Origin: Cellulosimicrobium funkei
GTDB lineage: Bacteria > Actinomycetota > Actinomycetes > Actinomycetales > Cellulomonadaceae
Direction: 5' to 3'
NCBI RefSeq assembly: GCF_001019615.1
Contig: NZ_JNBQ01000040.1
Coordinates: 1-33,682, forward strand
DNA: 33,682 nt
The translations under genes were made by a program, and so were the position numbers. Of this stretch, positions 1 to 6,773 are shown one piece after another. A model generated the notes under the pieces. It had not been told where the DNA came from. It did no database searches and saw only the letters and a list, made by a program, of their open reading frames with translations. Numbering within the stretch: position 1 is the first letter of the stretch; every line of letters begins with the position of its first letter.

Positions 1-1
1 G

Positions 2-3000
2 GGGGCGCTCGTGCTGTGGCACGACGAGGACCCGGGCGCCGACGTGCCCGGACCTGTCGGGCAGGCGCTGCGCGCGGAGGCGACGCGGCTGCGCGACGGG
101 CTCACGGTCGCGCTGCGCTCGGCCGCGGCCGCCGCCGGGGACCAGGAGACCGTCGTCGCGCTCGCGACCGCGGCGCTCGACCGCGACGAGACCGACGAGG
201 ACGCCGCGCGCGACCTCATGACGGCGCTCGCGGCGTCGGGCCGGGTGCGCGAGGCGCTCGCCGCGTACGCGCGCGTCCGCCACGCGCTCGTCCGCGAGCT
301 CGGCACGGACCCGGCCCCGGACCTCCAACGGCTCGCCGCCGACCTGCTCGACCGCCCGCCCAGCCCGGGCGACCCGGCACGCTCGCCCGCACGGGACGGC
401 GAAGCGGGCGCGCTCGCCGCGGCCTCCGTGGGAGGTACGGACCCCGCGGCGGGCACGGCCACCGGGGGGCGCGCGACGCAGGTGCGCGGCGTGCGCCTGG
501 CGTCCGACGCGCTCGTCGGACGGGACGACGACGTCGACCGCGTGCGGGACGCGCTCGCCCGGTCCCGGCTCGTCACGGTCCTCGGCCCGGGCGGGCTCGG
601 CAAGACGCGCCTCGCGCAGGAGGTCGCGCGCCGCGCGGCCGCGACCGGGACGGTCGACCTCGTGGTCGTCGTCGAGCTCGCCGGCGTGCGGGCGGACGAG
701 GACGTCGTCGTGGCCCTCGCGGACGGGCTGGGGATCTCCCCGCCCGGACGTACCGGCCGGCTCGCCGACCGCCTCGCGGCGCCGGAGCTGCGCGAGCAGG
801 TGCTCGACCGCGTGCGGGGGCGCGACGTCCTGCTCGTCCTGGACAACTGCGAGCACGTCCTGGACGGCGCGGCGCGCTGGGCAGCCGACCTGCTCGGCGC
901 CGCTCCGCACCTGACCGTCCTCACGACGAGCCGGTCGCCCCTGCGTCTCGCGGCCGAGCACGTGTACCCCCTCGACGCGCTGGGGGCGGACGGCGGCACC
1001 GGACCCGCCGTCCGCCTCTTCGTCGAGCGCGCCCGCGCCGTCCGGCCCGGCGCGAGCCTGCCACCCGACGTCGTCGCCCGGCTGTGCGAGCGCCTCGACG
1101 GCCTCCCGCTCGCGATCGAGCTCGCCGCGGCCCGCGTGCGCACGATGAGCGTCGAGGACGTCGAGCGGCACCTCGACGAGCGCTTCGCGCTCCTGCGTTC
1201 GGGGGACCGGCTCGCCGCCGACCGGCACCGCACGCTCGAGGCCGTGATCGAGTGGAGCTGGAACCTGCTGGCGGAGCCCGAGCAGGACCTGCTGTGCCGT
1301 GCGGCCGTGTTCCCGGACGGCTTCTCGGCCGAGGCAGCGCAGGCCGTAGCGGGTGACGCGCCTCCGGGAGGGCTGCTCGGAACTCCCAGGTGGGGAACCC
1401 TCGACGCGCTCGACGGGCTCGTCGCCCAGTCGCTCCTGCGGGTCACCGAGGACGACGGCGTCGTGCGGTACCGGATGCTCGAGACCGTGCGGGAGTTCGG
1501 CGCGCTGCGGCTGCAGGACGCGGGGACGACGGCGGTGGCGCGCGAGGCGGTGCAGCGCTGGGCGGCCGCGCTCGCGGAACGCTGCGCGGACGCGCTCGTC
1601 GGAGGCGACCAGGCCGCCGCCGCGACCGACCTGCGGCGCGAGCAGGAGAACCTCCTCTTCGCGCTGCGCGAGGCGGTCCAGGACGCGCGACCCGGCGTCG
1701 TCGTGCGGGTGTTCACGGCGCTCATGGGCTCCTGGCTGCTTCTGGGCATCGAGGACCAGGCCGCCGGGCTCGTGGAGGTCGTGCTCGACTCGGTCGTCGG
1801 CTGGGAGGTCCCTTGCGAGGACGTCCAGCCCGCGGCTCTCGCGCTCGCCGCGGTCGCGGGTGCCGGGGCGTTCGCGCGCCCCGAGCTGACCGCCCGGGCG
1901 CTGGGGCGACTGCGTCGGCTCCTGCGCCGGCCCGACGTCGGGCCACGCACCCGGGCGTTCGCCCGGCTCCTGACCGTACGCAGCACCGAGGAGATGGAGG
2001 CGACGCTCGCGAGGCTGCGGGCCGACGACGACGCGTTCGTCGCGATGCTGGCCGAGTTCACGACGGCCCAGATGGCGGAGAACGAGGGGCGCCTGGCCGA
2101 GGCCCGCTCGTGGGGCGCCCTCGCGCACGAGCGGGCGGTGGCCCGCGGCGACGTCGCGGCGCGCGCGACGACGGCGATGTTCCTCGCCTCGTGCGCGAGC
2201 GAGGCGGGTGACGCCGCCGACGTCGGGCGCTGGGCCGAGGCCGCGCGCGACCACCTCCGGGCGCTCGGCGCGACGGCGACGTTGCAGCAGCTCGACTGGG
2301 TGGAGATGTCGGCCGCGGTGACGCTCGGTGAGACGGAGCGCGCTGAACGGCTGCTCGCGGCGTTCGACGGCGCGGTGGGCGGCGTGGGCTTCGGCGGCGC
2401 GGACGTCCCGCCCGACGTGCGCTCCGTCGTCGCGATGGGTCGGGCGGAGGTCGCGGCGATGCACGGCGACGAGGACGCCACCCTCGCGCTCTACGGGGAG
2501 GCGGCCGCATCGTTCGACGACGAGGCGCGCTGGTCGCCCTGGTACGTGCTGCTCGTCTCGTCGTGGCTCGTGCGCCTCGCGACCGCGGGATCGGCGCTGG
2601 CCCCGGCCGTCGCCGAGGAGCTGCGGGCGCTCGTCCTCGGGATGCACCGGGCGCGCCCGCACTTCGTGGACTACCCGGTCGTCGGGACGTCGTTCCTCGC
2701 GCTCGGGGTCGCGTCCGCGCTGGGCCGCGGCGGTTCCCGGGCGGGCGGCTCGGACGACGGCGCCGAGCGTGGCGTCCTGCTCGTCGCGCTCGCGGAACGG
2801 ATGGGCTCGCGACAGGACCAGCCCTCGCTGCGCCACGAGAACGCCTGGGCGCAGGTGACCGGCGTCGTCGGTCCGGTGCTCGCGGAGCGGGCCCGGGCCG
2901 AGGCGCACGACCTGGACCGGGGCGACCTCGCGCGCCGGGGCTTCGCGCTCCTCGACGAGGCGGAGGCCGACTTCGAGGGCGACGCCGGCGGGGACGGGCC

Positions 3001-3013
3001 CTCCGACGTCTGA
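2..3013 (+). CDS. AfsR/SARP-type transcriptional regulator with NB-ARC-like ATPase, 5'-truncated by the window
   Basis: This is the 3' part of a large signal-integrating regulator. The frame is open to the window edge, so the GTG at 11 is probably internal and an N-terminal winged-helix DNA-binding domain is likely missing. Counting from that GTG, residues about 20-120 form a bacterial transcriptional activation domain (BTAD), ending in helices with the typical YARVRHALVRELGTDPAPDL stretch. A STAND-type NTPase follows: Walker A GPGGLGKT at about 192-199, Walker B LLVLDN with Asp near 278, a TTSRSPLRL sensor near 308 and a GLPLA motif near 364. The C-terminal half (about 500-1000) is Ala/Arg/Glu-rich helical sequence, probably TPR-like. 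Family knowledge: such proteins activate secondary-metabolism or stress genes, with ATP binding as a switch. The target is unknown. The gene converges on the drug exporter below and ends just before a shared hairpin. Confidence 0.85.
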   Translation, partial: GALVLWHDEDPGADVPGPVGQALRAEATRLRDGLTVALRSAAAAAGDQETVVALATAALDRDETDEDAARDLMTALAASGRVREALAAYARVRHALVRELGTDPAPDLQRLAADLLDRPPSPGDPARSPARDGEAGALAAASVGGTDPAAGTATGGRATQVRGVRLASDALVGRDDDVDRVRDALARSRLVTVLGPGGLGKTRLAQEVARRAAATGTVDLVVVVELAGVRADEDVVVALADGLGISPPGRTGRLADRLAAPELREQVLDRVRGRDVLLVLDNCEHVLDGAARWAADLLGAAPHLTVLTTSRSPLRLAAEHVYPLDALGADGGTGPAVRLFVERARAVRPGASLPPDVVARLCERLDGLPLAIELAAARVRTMSVEDVERHLDERFALLRSGDRLAADRHRTLEAVIEWSWNLLAEPEQDLLCRAAVFPDGFSAEAAQAVAGDAPPGGLLGTPRWGTLDALDGLVAQSLLRVTEDDGVVRYRMLETVREFGALRLQDAGTTAVAREAVQRWAAALAERCADALVGGDQAAAATDLRREQENLLFALREAVQDARPGVVVRVFTALMGSWLLLGIEDQAAGLVEVVLDSVVGWEVPCEDVQPAALALAAVAGAGAFARPELTARALGRLRRLLRRPDVGPRTRAFARLLTVRSTEEMEATLARLRADDDAFVAMLAEFTTAQMAENEGRLAEARSWGALAHERAVARGDVAARATTAMFLASCASEAGDAADVGRWAEAARDHLRALGATATLQQLDWVEMSAAVTLGETERAERLLAAFDGAVGGVGFGGADVPPDVRSVVAMGRAEVAAMHGDEDATLALYGEAAASFDDEARWSPWYVLLVSSWLVRLATAGSALAPAVAEELRALVLGMHRARPHFVDYPVVGTSFLALGVASALGRGGSRAGGSDDGAERGVLLVALAERMGSRQDQPSLRHENAWAQVTGVVGPVLAERARAEAHDLDRGDLARRGFALLDEAEADFEGDAGGDGPSDV

Positions 3014-3024
3014 CGGACGGGGGC

Positions 3025-3054
3025 GGGGCCGGCACCCGGAGAGGTGCCGACCCC
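3025..3054. terminator. Bidirectional hairpin between convergent genes
   Basis: A 12-bp stem (3025-3036 with 3043-3054) has one mismatch, which becomes a G-U pair in the minus-strand RNA, and a 6-nt loop. It lies 11 bp after the regulator stop and 31 bp after the exporter permease stop, so it can serve both. There is no U-tract, which is common in high-GC actinobacteria. Confidence 0.6.
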
Positions 3055-3085
3055 GTGCTCAGGACGTGGCGCCCGGGTCGTGCGG

Positions 3086-3958
3086 TCAGGCCTTGCGCAT
3101 GTACGCGCGCACGGTGAGCGGCGCGAAGACCGCGACGATGACCGCGGCACCGACCAGCGAGACCGATGCGTCGGAGCCGAGCGAGCCCGTGTTCGCGAGC
3201 TCGCGGACCGCGGTGACGAGGTGCGACACCGGGTTGACGTCGACGAAGCCCTGGAGCCAGCCCGGCATCGTGTCCGGCTGGACGAACGCGTTCGACAGGA
3301 ACGTCAGCGGGAAGAGCACGATCATCGAGATGCCCTGCACGCTCGACGCGGTCCGGGCGATGACGCCGAAGAACGCGAAGATCCAGCTCACGGCCCACGA
3401 GCACACGATGACCAGCAGACCTGCGAGCGCGACGGCACCGAGCCCGCCGTCGGGCCGGTAGCCCATGAGGTAGCCCATCGCGAACGTGAGCGTGGTCGCG
3501 ATGAGGTAGCGGACCGTGTCCGCGAGGAGCGCGCCCGACAACGGCGCGATGCGCGCGATGGGGAGCGACCGGAAGCGGTCGAACACGCCCTTGTCCATGT
3601 CCTCGCGCAACTGCGTGCCGGTGACGACCGACGTCGTGATGACGGTCTGCACGAGGATGCCCGGGATGATGATCGGCAGATAGCTCGTGACGTCCCCCGC
3701 GATCGCCCCGCCGAAGATGTACGTGAACATCAGCGTGAAGAGGATCGGCTGCAGCGTCACGTCGAAGAGCTGTTCCGGCGTGCGCTTGATCTTCAGCAGC
3801 CCGCGGTACGCCATGGTCAGCGTGTGGTCGGCCGTCGCGCGCAGCGACGTGCGGTCGGACAGCGCGCGGTCGGCGCCCGCCTGGATGCGGGGCCGGGTCG
3901 CGGGCGACACGTCGGTCGAGCCGGGAGCCGTGGGGGGAGTCGTGGTCGTGGTGGTCAT
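3086..3958 (-). CDS. ABC-2 type transporter permease (DrrB-like drug exporter)
   Basis: This 290-residue membrane subunit of an ABC exporter is of the daunorubicin-resistance DrrB/ABC-2 type. After a soluble N-terminus of about 50 residues with a poly-Thr start, it shows about six hydrophobic segments: TLQPILFTLMFTYIFGGAI, YLPIIIPGILVQTVITTSVV, a segment near TVRYLIATTLTFAMGYLMGY, ALAGLLVIVCSWAVSWIFAFF, a Met/Leu-rich segment with SMIVLFPLTFLSNAFV, and a C-terminal one. The ABC-2 motif region FDRFRSLPIARIAPL follows the second segment, and the NPVSHLVTAVREL stretch is typical of DrrB proteins. The start is the ATG at 3958, which overlaps the ATPase stop as ATGA, implying translational coupling. 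The substrate cannot be read from sequence; hydrophobic drugs or lipids are typical for the family. Confidence 0.9.
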   Translation of the reverse strand: MTTTTTTPPTAPGSTDVSPATRPRIQAGADRALSDRTSLRATADHTLTMAYRGLLKIKRTPEQLFDVTLQPILFTLMFTYIFGGAIAGDVTSYLPIIIPGILVQTVITTSVVTGTQLREDMDKGVFDRFRSLPIARIAPLSGALLADTVRYLIATTLTFAMGYLMGYRPDGGLGAVALAGLLVIVCSWAVSWIFAFFGVIARTASSVQGISMIVLFPLTFLSNAFVQPDTMPGWLQGFVDVNPVSHLVTAVRELANTGSLGSDASVSLVGAAVIVAVFAPLTVRAYMRKA

Positions 3959-5016
3959 CGCAGCGCCGCCTCTCGCGTCGCGGCCGCGCGGTCGTCGCGC
4001 GCGCCCGGGGTGTCGTCCGTGGAGCGCCGGTCCACGGCGCCGCCCGTCGTGCCGTCGCCGGCCACCGGGTCGGACGCCTCGGCGCCGTGCCCCGTCAGGG
4101 TGAGGAACACCTCGTCGAGGCTCGGCTTGTCCATGCTCAGCGAGCCGACCTCGATGCGTGCCTCGCGCAGGCGCACGAGGAGGTCCGTCACGACGTCCGG
4201 CCCGGGGACGGGCACGGTGAGCCGGCGAGCCTCGGGGGAGACCGTCGCGGCGAGGCCCAGCGAGCGCTCGACGATCTCGAGCGCGGGCGTCACGTCCGTG
4301 GCGTGGATCAGGGCAAGCTGGAGCGACTGGTCGCCGACGGCGTCCTTGAGGTCGTCCGCGGTGCCCTCGGCCACCACGCGACCGCGGTCGATCACCGCGA
4401 TCCGGTCCGCGAGCTGGTCCGCCTCGTCCAGGTACTGCGTCGTGAGCAGCACGGTCGACCCGCTCGCGACGAGGTCGCGGATCGTCGACCACATCTGGGC
4501 GCGCGTGCGCGGATCGAGGCCGGTCGTCGGCTCGTCGAGGAAGATGAGCGGCGGCTGCGCGATGAGGCTCGCCGCGAGGTCCAGACGGCGGCGCATGCCG
4601 CCCGAGAAGTTCTTCAGCGGGCGGGACGCCGCGTCCGTGAGGCCGAACGCCTCCAACAGCTCGACGGCCTTGCGCCGGGCCTGCGTGCGCGACAGCCCGA
4701 GGAGCCGCGCGAAGATCACGAGGTTCTCCGTCGCGCTGAGCGTCTCGTCCACGGAGGCGTACTGCCCCGTCACGCCGATGAGCTGACGCACCCTGTGCGG
4801 GTGCGCGACGACGTCGTGCCCGAACACACGGGCCTCGCCGGCGTCCGGGCGCAGGAGCGTCGCGAGCATGCTGATGGTCGTGGTCTTCCCGGCGCCGTTG
4901 GGTCCGAGGACCCCGTAGACGGTGCCGGTGCGCACGGTGAGGTCCACGCCGTCGACGGCGCGGTTCTCGCCGAAGACCTTCACGAGGCCGTGGGCCTCGA
5001 TCGCGGGGGTGGTCAT
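3955..5016 (-). CDS. ABC transporter ATP-binding protein (DrrA-like)
   Basis: This 353-residue ATPase subunit pairs with the overlapping permease. Visible motifs are Walker A GPNGAGKTT (38-46), Q-loop Gln84, signature FSGGMRRR (136-143), Walker B LIFLDEP (156-162) and the switch His in TTQYLDEADQLADRI. The DrrA-type C-terminal extension runs to about residue 310, followed by a disordered Asp/Arg/Ala-rich tail of about 40 residues. The start ATG at 5016 has a strong AGGAGG Shine-Dalgarno 4 nt upstream. Three helically phased TGACAGCG copies lie upstream and could be a regulator's site. Family knowledge places this in export of hydrophobic drugs or antibiotics. No adjacent biosynthetic genes are seen, so self-resistance is only one possibility. 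Confidence 0.92.
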   Translation of the reverse strand: MTTPAIEAHGLVKVFGENRAVDGVDLTVRTGTVYGVLGPNGAGKTTTISMLATLLRPDAGEARVFGHDVVAHPHRVRQLIGVTGQYASVDETLSATENLVIFARLLGLSRTQARRKAVELLEAFGLTDAASRPLKNFSGGMRRRLDLAASLIAQPPLIFLDEPTTGLDPRTRAQMWSTIRDLVASGSTVLLTTQYLDEADQLADRIAVIDRGRVVAEGTADDLKDAVGDQSLQLALIHATDVTPALEIVERSLGLAATVSPEARRLTVPVPGPDVVTDLLVRLREARIEVGSLSMDKPSLDEVFLTLTGHGAEASDPVAGDGTTGGAVDRRSTDDTPGARDDRAAATREAALR

Positions 5017-5071
5017 GTGTCCTCCTGGTCGGTGGGTTCACCACCCAGGCTCGACGCGCGCCCTCGCACCG

Positions 5072-5111
5072 CGCTGTCAGCGGAGCACCACCCGCTGTCA
5101 CGCCGCTGTCA
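5072..5111 (-). promoter_or_regulatory. Three direct copies of TGACAGCG upstream of the drrAB-like pair
   Basis: Read on the minus strand, the octamer TGACAGCG occurs at 5104-5111, 5093-5100 and 5072-5079. The start-to-start distances of 11 and 21 bp keep all copies on one helical face. The copy at 5072 is also part of an 11-bp palindrome CGCTGTCAGCG. The cluster lies 56-95 bp upstream of the ATPase start, where an activator or repressor would bind. Function is inferred only. Confidence 0.4.
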
Positions 5112-5186
5112 CGCCAGGGATAACCCGGTCGGCCGAGGTAGAGCCGTGGTTCTTGTGCTCGACGGCGTGTGGCTGGTTTGGGTGGT

Positions 5187-5279
5187 CGGGGTGGGTGGTG
5201 GTGCCGCGTCTACCATCCGCCGCTCGTTCCTCGCGGCTCCCGCCAGGCCCGCCACGACGCGGCACCACCACCCACCCCG
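5187..5279. repeat. Perfect 24-bp inverted repeat with 45-nt loop
   Basis: The arms 5187-5210 and 5256-5279 match at 24 of 24 positions (G-rich left arm, C-rich right arm). The intervening 45 nt begin TACCATCCGCC. It sits between divergent gene starts, 170 bp or more from either start, so it is not positioned as a terminator for an annotated gene. Confidence 0.8.
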
Positions 5280-5344
5280 CCCGGCTTCGACTCGCCCTCG
5301 TCGGCGCTCACCTCGGGCGACTGCCCGTGGTCGGTCCGCCTGTG

Positions 5345-5403
5345 CCGTGCTGGCCCGCGGGTGGGCCTGACCGTCGGGGCGACCCACCCGTCGTCGGGCA
5401 CGG
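5345..5403. repeat. Nested imperfect hairpin
   Basis: The outer arms CCGTGC (5345-5350) and GCACGG (5398-5403) enclose the inner arms CGGGTGGG (5358-5365) and CCCACCCG (5383-5390), with 7-nt internal bulges on both sides and a 17-nt loop. Confidence 0.5.
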
Positions 5404-5424
5404 TCTGGGCACTTCCTCGGCAGA

Positions 5425-5482
5425 TCACGGCTCTACCCCGGCCAGCCACGGCTCTACCTCGCGCGACCACGGCTCTACTTCG
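5425..5482 (+). repeat. Three tandem copies of a 16-bp core at 21-bp spacing
   Basis: The cores are TCACGGCTCTACCCCG (5425-5440), CCACGGCTCTACCTCG (5446-5461) and CCACGGCTCTACTTCG (5467-5482). The invariant part is CACGGCTCTAC and the spacing is exactly 21 bp, two helical turns. An inverted fourth copy lies at 5134-5149. The arrangement looks like an array of protein-binding sites. Confidence 0.75.
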
Positions 5483-5576
5483 GCAGGTGCGGTTCGTGTC
5501 ACGCGGGTCTGAGACCCGACTCGCCAGCGTCCTCCCGACGGCCGCAAAGGCCGTGTGCCGGGGCGGTTCGGCGTGC

Positions 5577-5582
5577 TAGCGT
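5577..5582 (+). promoter_or_regulatory. Candidate -10 (TAGCGT) for the patatin gene
   Basis: An extended -10-like TGCTAGCGT (5574-5582) fits the actinobacterial TANNNT consensus. No good -35 is seen at 17 bp. A small perfect hairpin (ACGGCC/GGCCGT, 5538-5554) lies just upstream. The predicted RNA start near 5589 gives a leader of about 135 nt that contains the small frame at 5621. Confidence 0.4.
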
Positions 5583-5620
5583 CGGGGCCGATCGTGCACC
5601 GAGCCGAGGAGGTGAGTCCC

Positions 5621-5680
5621 GTGAACGCTGTGTCCGTACCGGGCGCTCCCTCGTTGCCCACGATCGCGCGACGGCCGTAG
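5621..5680 (+). CDS. Possible 19-residue leader peptide upstream of the patatin gene
   Basis: A GTG-initiated frame of 19 codons ends at TAG (5678-5680). A strong GAGGAGG Shine-Dalgarno lies about 7 nt before the GTG, better than the site of the downstream gene. It reads VNAVSVPGAPSLPTIARRP. GCGCTCCC inside the frame (5643-5650) can pair with GGGAGCGC beyond its stop (5689-5696), which would allow translation-dependent folding ahead of the patatin start 45 nt downstream. There are no runs of one amino-acid codon as in classic attenuators. It could be chance; no homolog is known to me. Confidence 0.3.
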   Translation: MNAVSVPGAPSLPTIARRP

Positions 5681-5725
5681 TCGTCGTCGGGAGCGCTCGC
5701 CGCACCATCGCGAGAGGCGACTCCC

Positions 5726-6700
5726 ATGCGCACCACCACACCTTCTTCTGCACCGGGCATCTCGCCCGCAGGTTCCTCGCTCCCTGATCCCGCGGCCACC
5801 GACGCTGTCCCGACGGCGGGCGAGCGCGCCCTCGTCCTCGGGGGCGGCGGGTCCACCGGCAACGCGTGGCTGATCGGCGTCGTCGCCGGCCTGGCAGACG
5901 CCGGGCTGGACGTGTCCACGACGGCAGACGTGACCGTCGGGACGTCGGCCGGGTCGACGGCGGCGGCGCAGCTCGCCGGCGCGACGCCCGCGGAGCTCTA
6001 CGCCGCCGCTCTCGTCGCGCCCCCGCGCCCGCAGTCGGGGCCGAGCGGCCCGGCCGCGGGCGGGGACCGCACGCGACAGGCAGCGGACCAGATGGCGCGG
6101 ACGGCCGCGGTCATCGCCGGTGCCCGGGACGCGGCGGACATGCGCCGCCGGCTCGGGGAGGCGGCGCTCGCGCTGCCCGGGTCGTCGGACGAGGCCGTGC
6201 AGTCCCGGTGGCGGGCCACCGTCGCCGCACGCCTGCCGGACCCGTCCTGGCCTCGGACGGCGGTCCTCCTCACCGCCGTCGACGCGCAGACCGGTGAGCC
6301 GTTCGTCTTCGACCGGCAGAGCGGTGTCGACCTCGTCGACGCCGTCGCGGCGAGCTGCGCGAGCGGGTTCGCCTACCGGGTCGGGGAGCGGCAGTACCTC
6401 GACGGCGGATATCGCCGCAACGAGAACGCGGACCTGGCGGCGGGGCACCGGCGCGTGCTGGTGCTGTCGCCGTTCGGGGGCAGGACGCGGGCGCCGCTGG
6501 GCTGGGGCCTCCAGCTCTCGGCCCAGGTCGACGAGCTGCGGGAACGGGGGAGCGATGTCGAGGTGATCGTCCCGGGCGCCGGCGCGGACCACTTCTTCGG
6601 GCCTCAGGCGATGGACCTGTCGCTGCGCCCGGCGGCGGCCGAGGCCGGGTACGAGCGAGGTACCGCGCTCGCGGAGCGCGTCGCCGCGCTCTGGCGCTGA
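5726..6700 (+). CDS. Patatin-like phospholipase family protein
   Basis: This 324-residue predicted acyl hydrolase acts on lipid esters with a Ser-Asp dyad. The oxyanion-hole glycine motif GGGGSTGN is at 39-46, the nucleophile elbow GTSAG places Ser at 74, and the catalytic Asp is in the DGG of YLDGGYRRN (Asp226). These are the hallmarks of the bacterial patatin family (RssA/YlbK type). The first 30 or so residues are low-complexity Ser/Pro/Ala/Thr and probably disordered. No clear signal peptide is visible, so the protein is probably cytoplasmic. The start is the ATG at 5726 with a weak GAGAGG upstream. The gene stands alone, converging on ctaA, and its stop lies in the first copy of a tandem 10-mer. 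The physiological substrate is unknown. Confidence 0.9.
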   Translation: MRTTTPSSAPGISPAGSSLPDPAATDAVPTAGERALVLGGGGSTGNAWLIGVVAGLADAGLDVSTTADVTVGTSAGSTAAAQLAGATPAELYAAALVAPPRPQSGPSGPAAGGDRTRQAADQMARTAAVIAGARDAADMRRRLGEAALALPGSSDEAVQSRWRATVAARLPDPSWPRTAVLLTAVDAQTGEPFVFDRQSGVDLVDAVAASCASGFAYRVGERQYLDGGYRRNENADLAAGHRRVLVLSPFGGRTRAPLGWGLQLSAQVDELRERGSDVEVIVPGAGADHFFGPQAMDLSLRPAAAEAGYERGTALAERVAALWR

Positions 6701-6730
6701 CTGGCGCCGACTGGCGCTGGCTGGCGCTGA
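6691..6730 (+). repeat. Four tandem copies of a 10-mer spanning the patatin stop codon
   Basis: The copies are CTGGCGCTGA, CTGGCGCCGA, CTGGCGCTGG and CTGGCGCTGA. The first contains the patatin gene's own last codons and TGA stop; the rest lie directly downstream. A slippage origin is likely. Confidence 0.9.
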
Positions 6731-6733
6731 CGC

Positions 6734-6770
6734 AGCGGTGGCCCGGGCCGCTCGGGCCCGGGCCACCGCT
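6734..6770. terminator. Strong bidirectional terminator between patatin gene and ctaA
   Basis: A perfect 16-bp stem (6734-6749 with 6755-6770) has a 5-nt loop and begins AGCGGTGGCCCGGG. It lies between the two convergent stops at 6700 and 6774. Confidence 0.85.
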
Positions 6771-6773
6771 CGC

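Larger units (their letters stand above)
5134..5482. repeat. Composite intergenic repeat element with inverted ends, hairpins and a 21-bp tandem array
   Basis: The region between two divergent genes contains no credible coding frame. A 16-bp sequence CGAGGTAGAGCCGTGG at 5134-5149 has its exact inverse complement at 5446-5461, so about 330 bp are bounded by inverted repeats. Between them lie a perfect 24-bp inverted repeat (5187-5210 with 5256-5279) and a nested imperfect hairpin (5345-5403). The right end is the middle copy of three tandem units with 21-bp period. The layout could be a MITE-like element, a dispersed genomic repeat or a structured RNA. The sequence shows the repeats; the biological nature is inference. 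Confidence 0.6.

Noticed and set aside
3044-4786. A 580-codon plus-strand frame over the drug exporter
   Set aside because: It is antisense to two genes with clear motifs, and its translation is His/Arg/Asp-rich without domains.
5425-5482. Short CRISPR-like array
   Set aside because: The repeats are 16 bp with 5-bp gaps, far too short for CRISPR spacers, and no cas gene is present.
5109-5579. Small open frames in the repeat-rich intergenic region
   Set aside because: They have biased composition, no ribosome sites, and their apparent peptide repeats simply follow the 21-bp DNA repeat.
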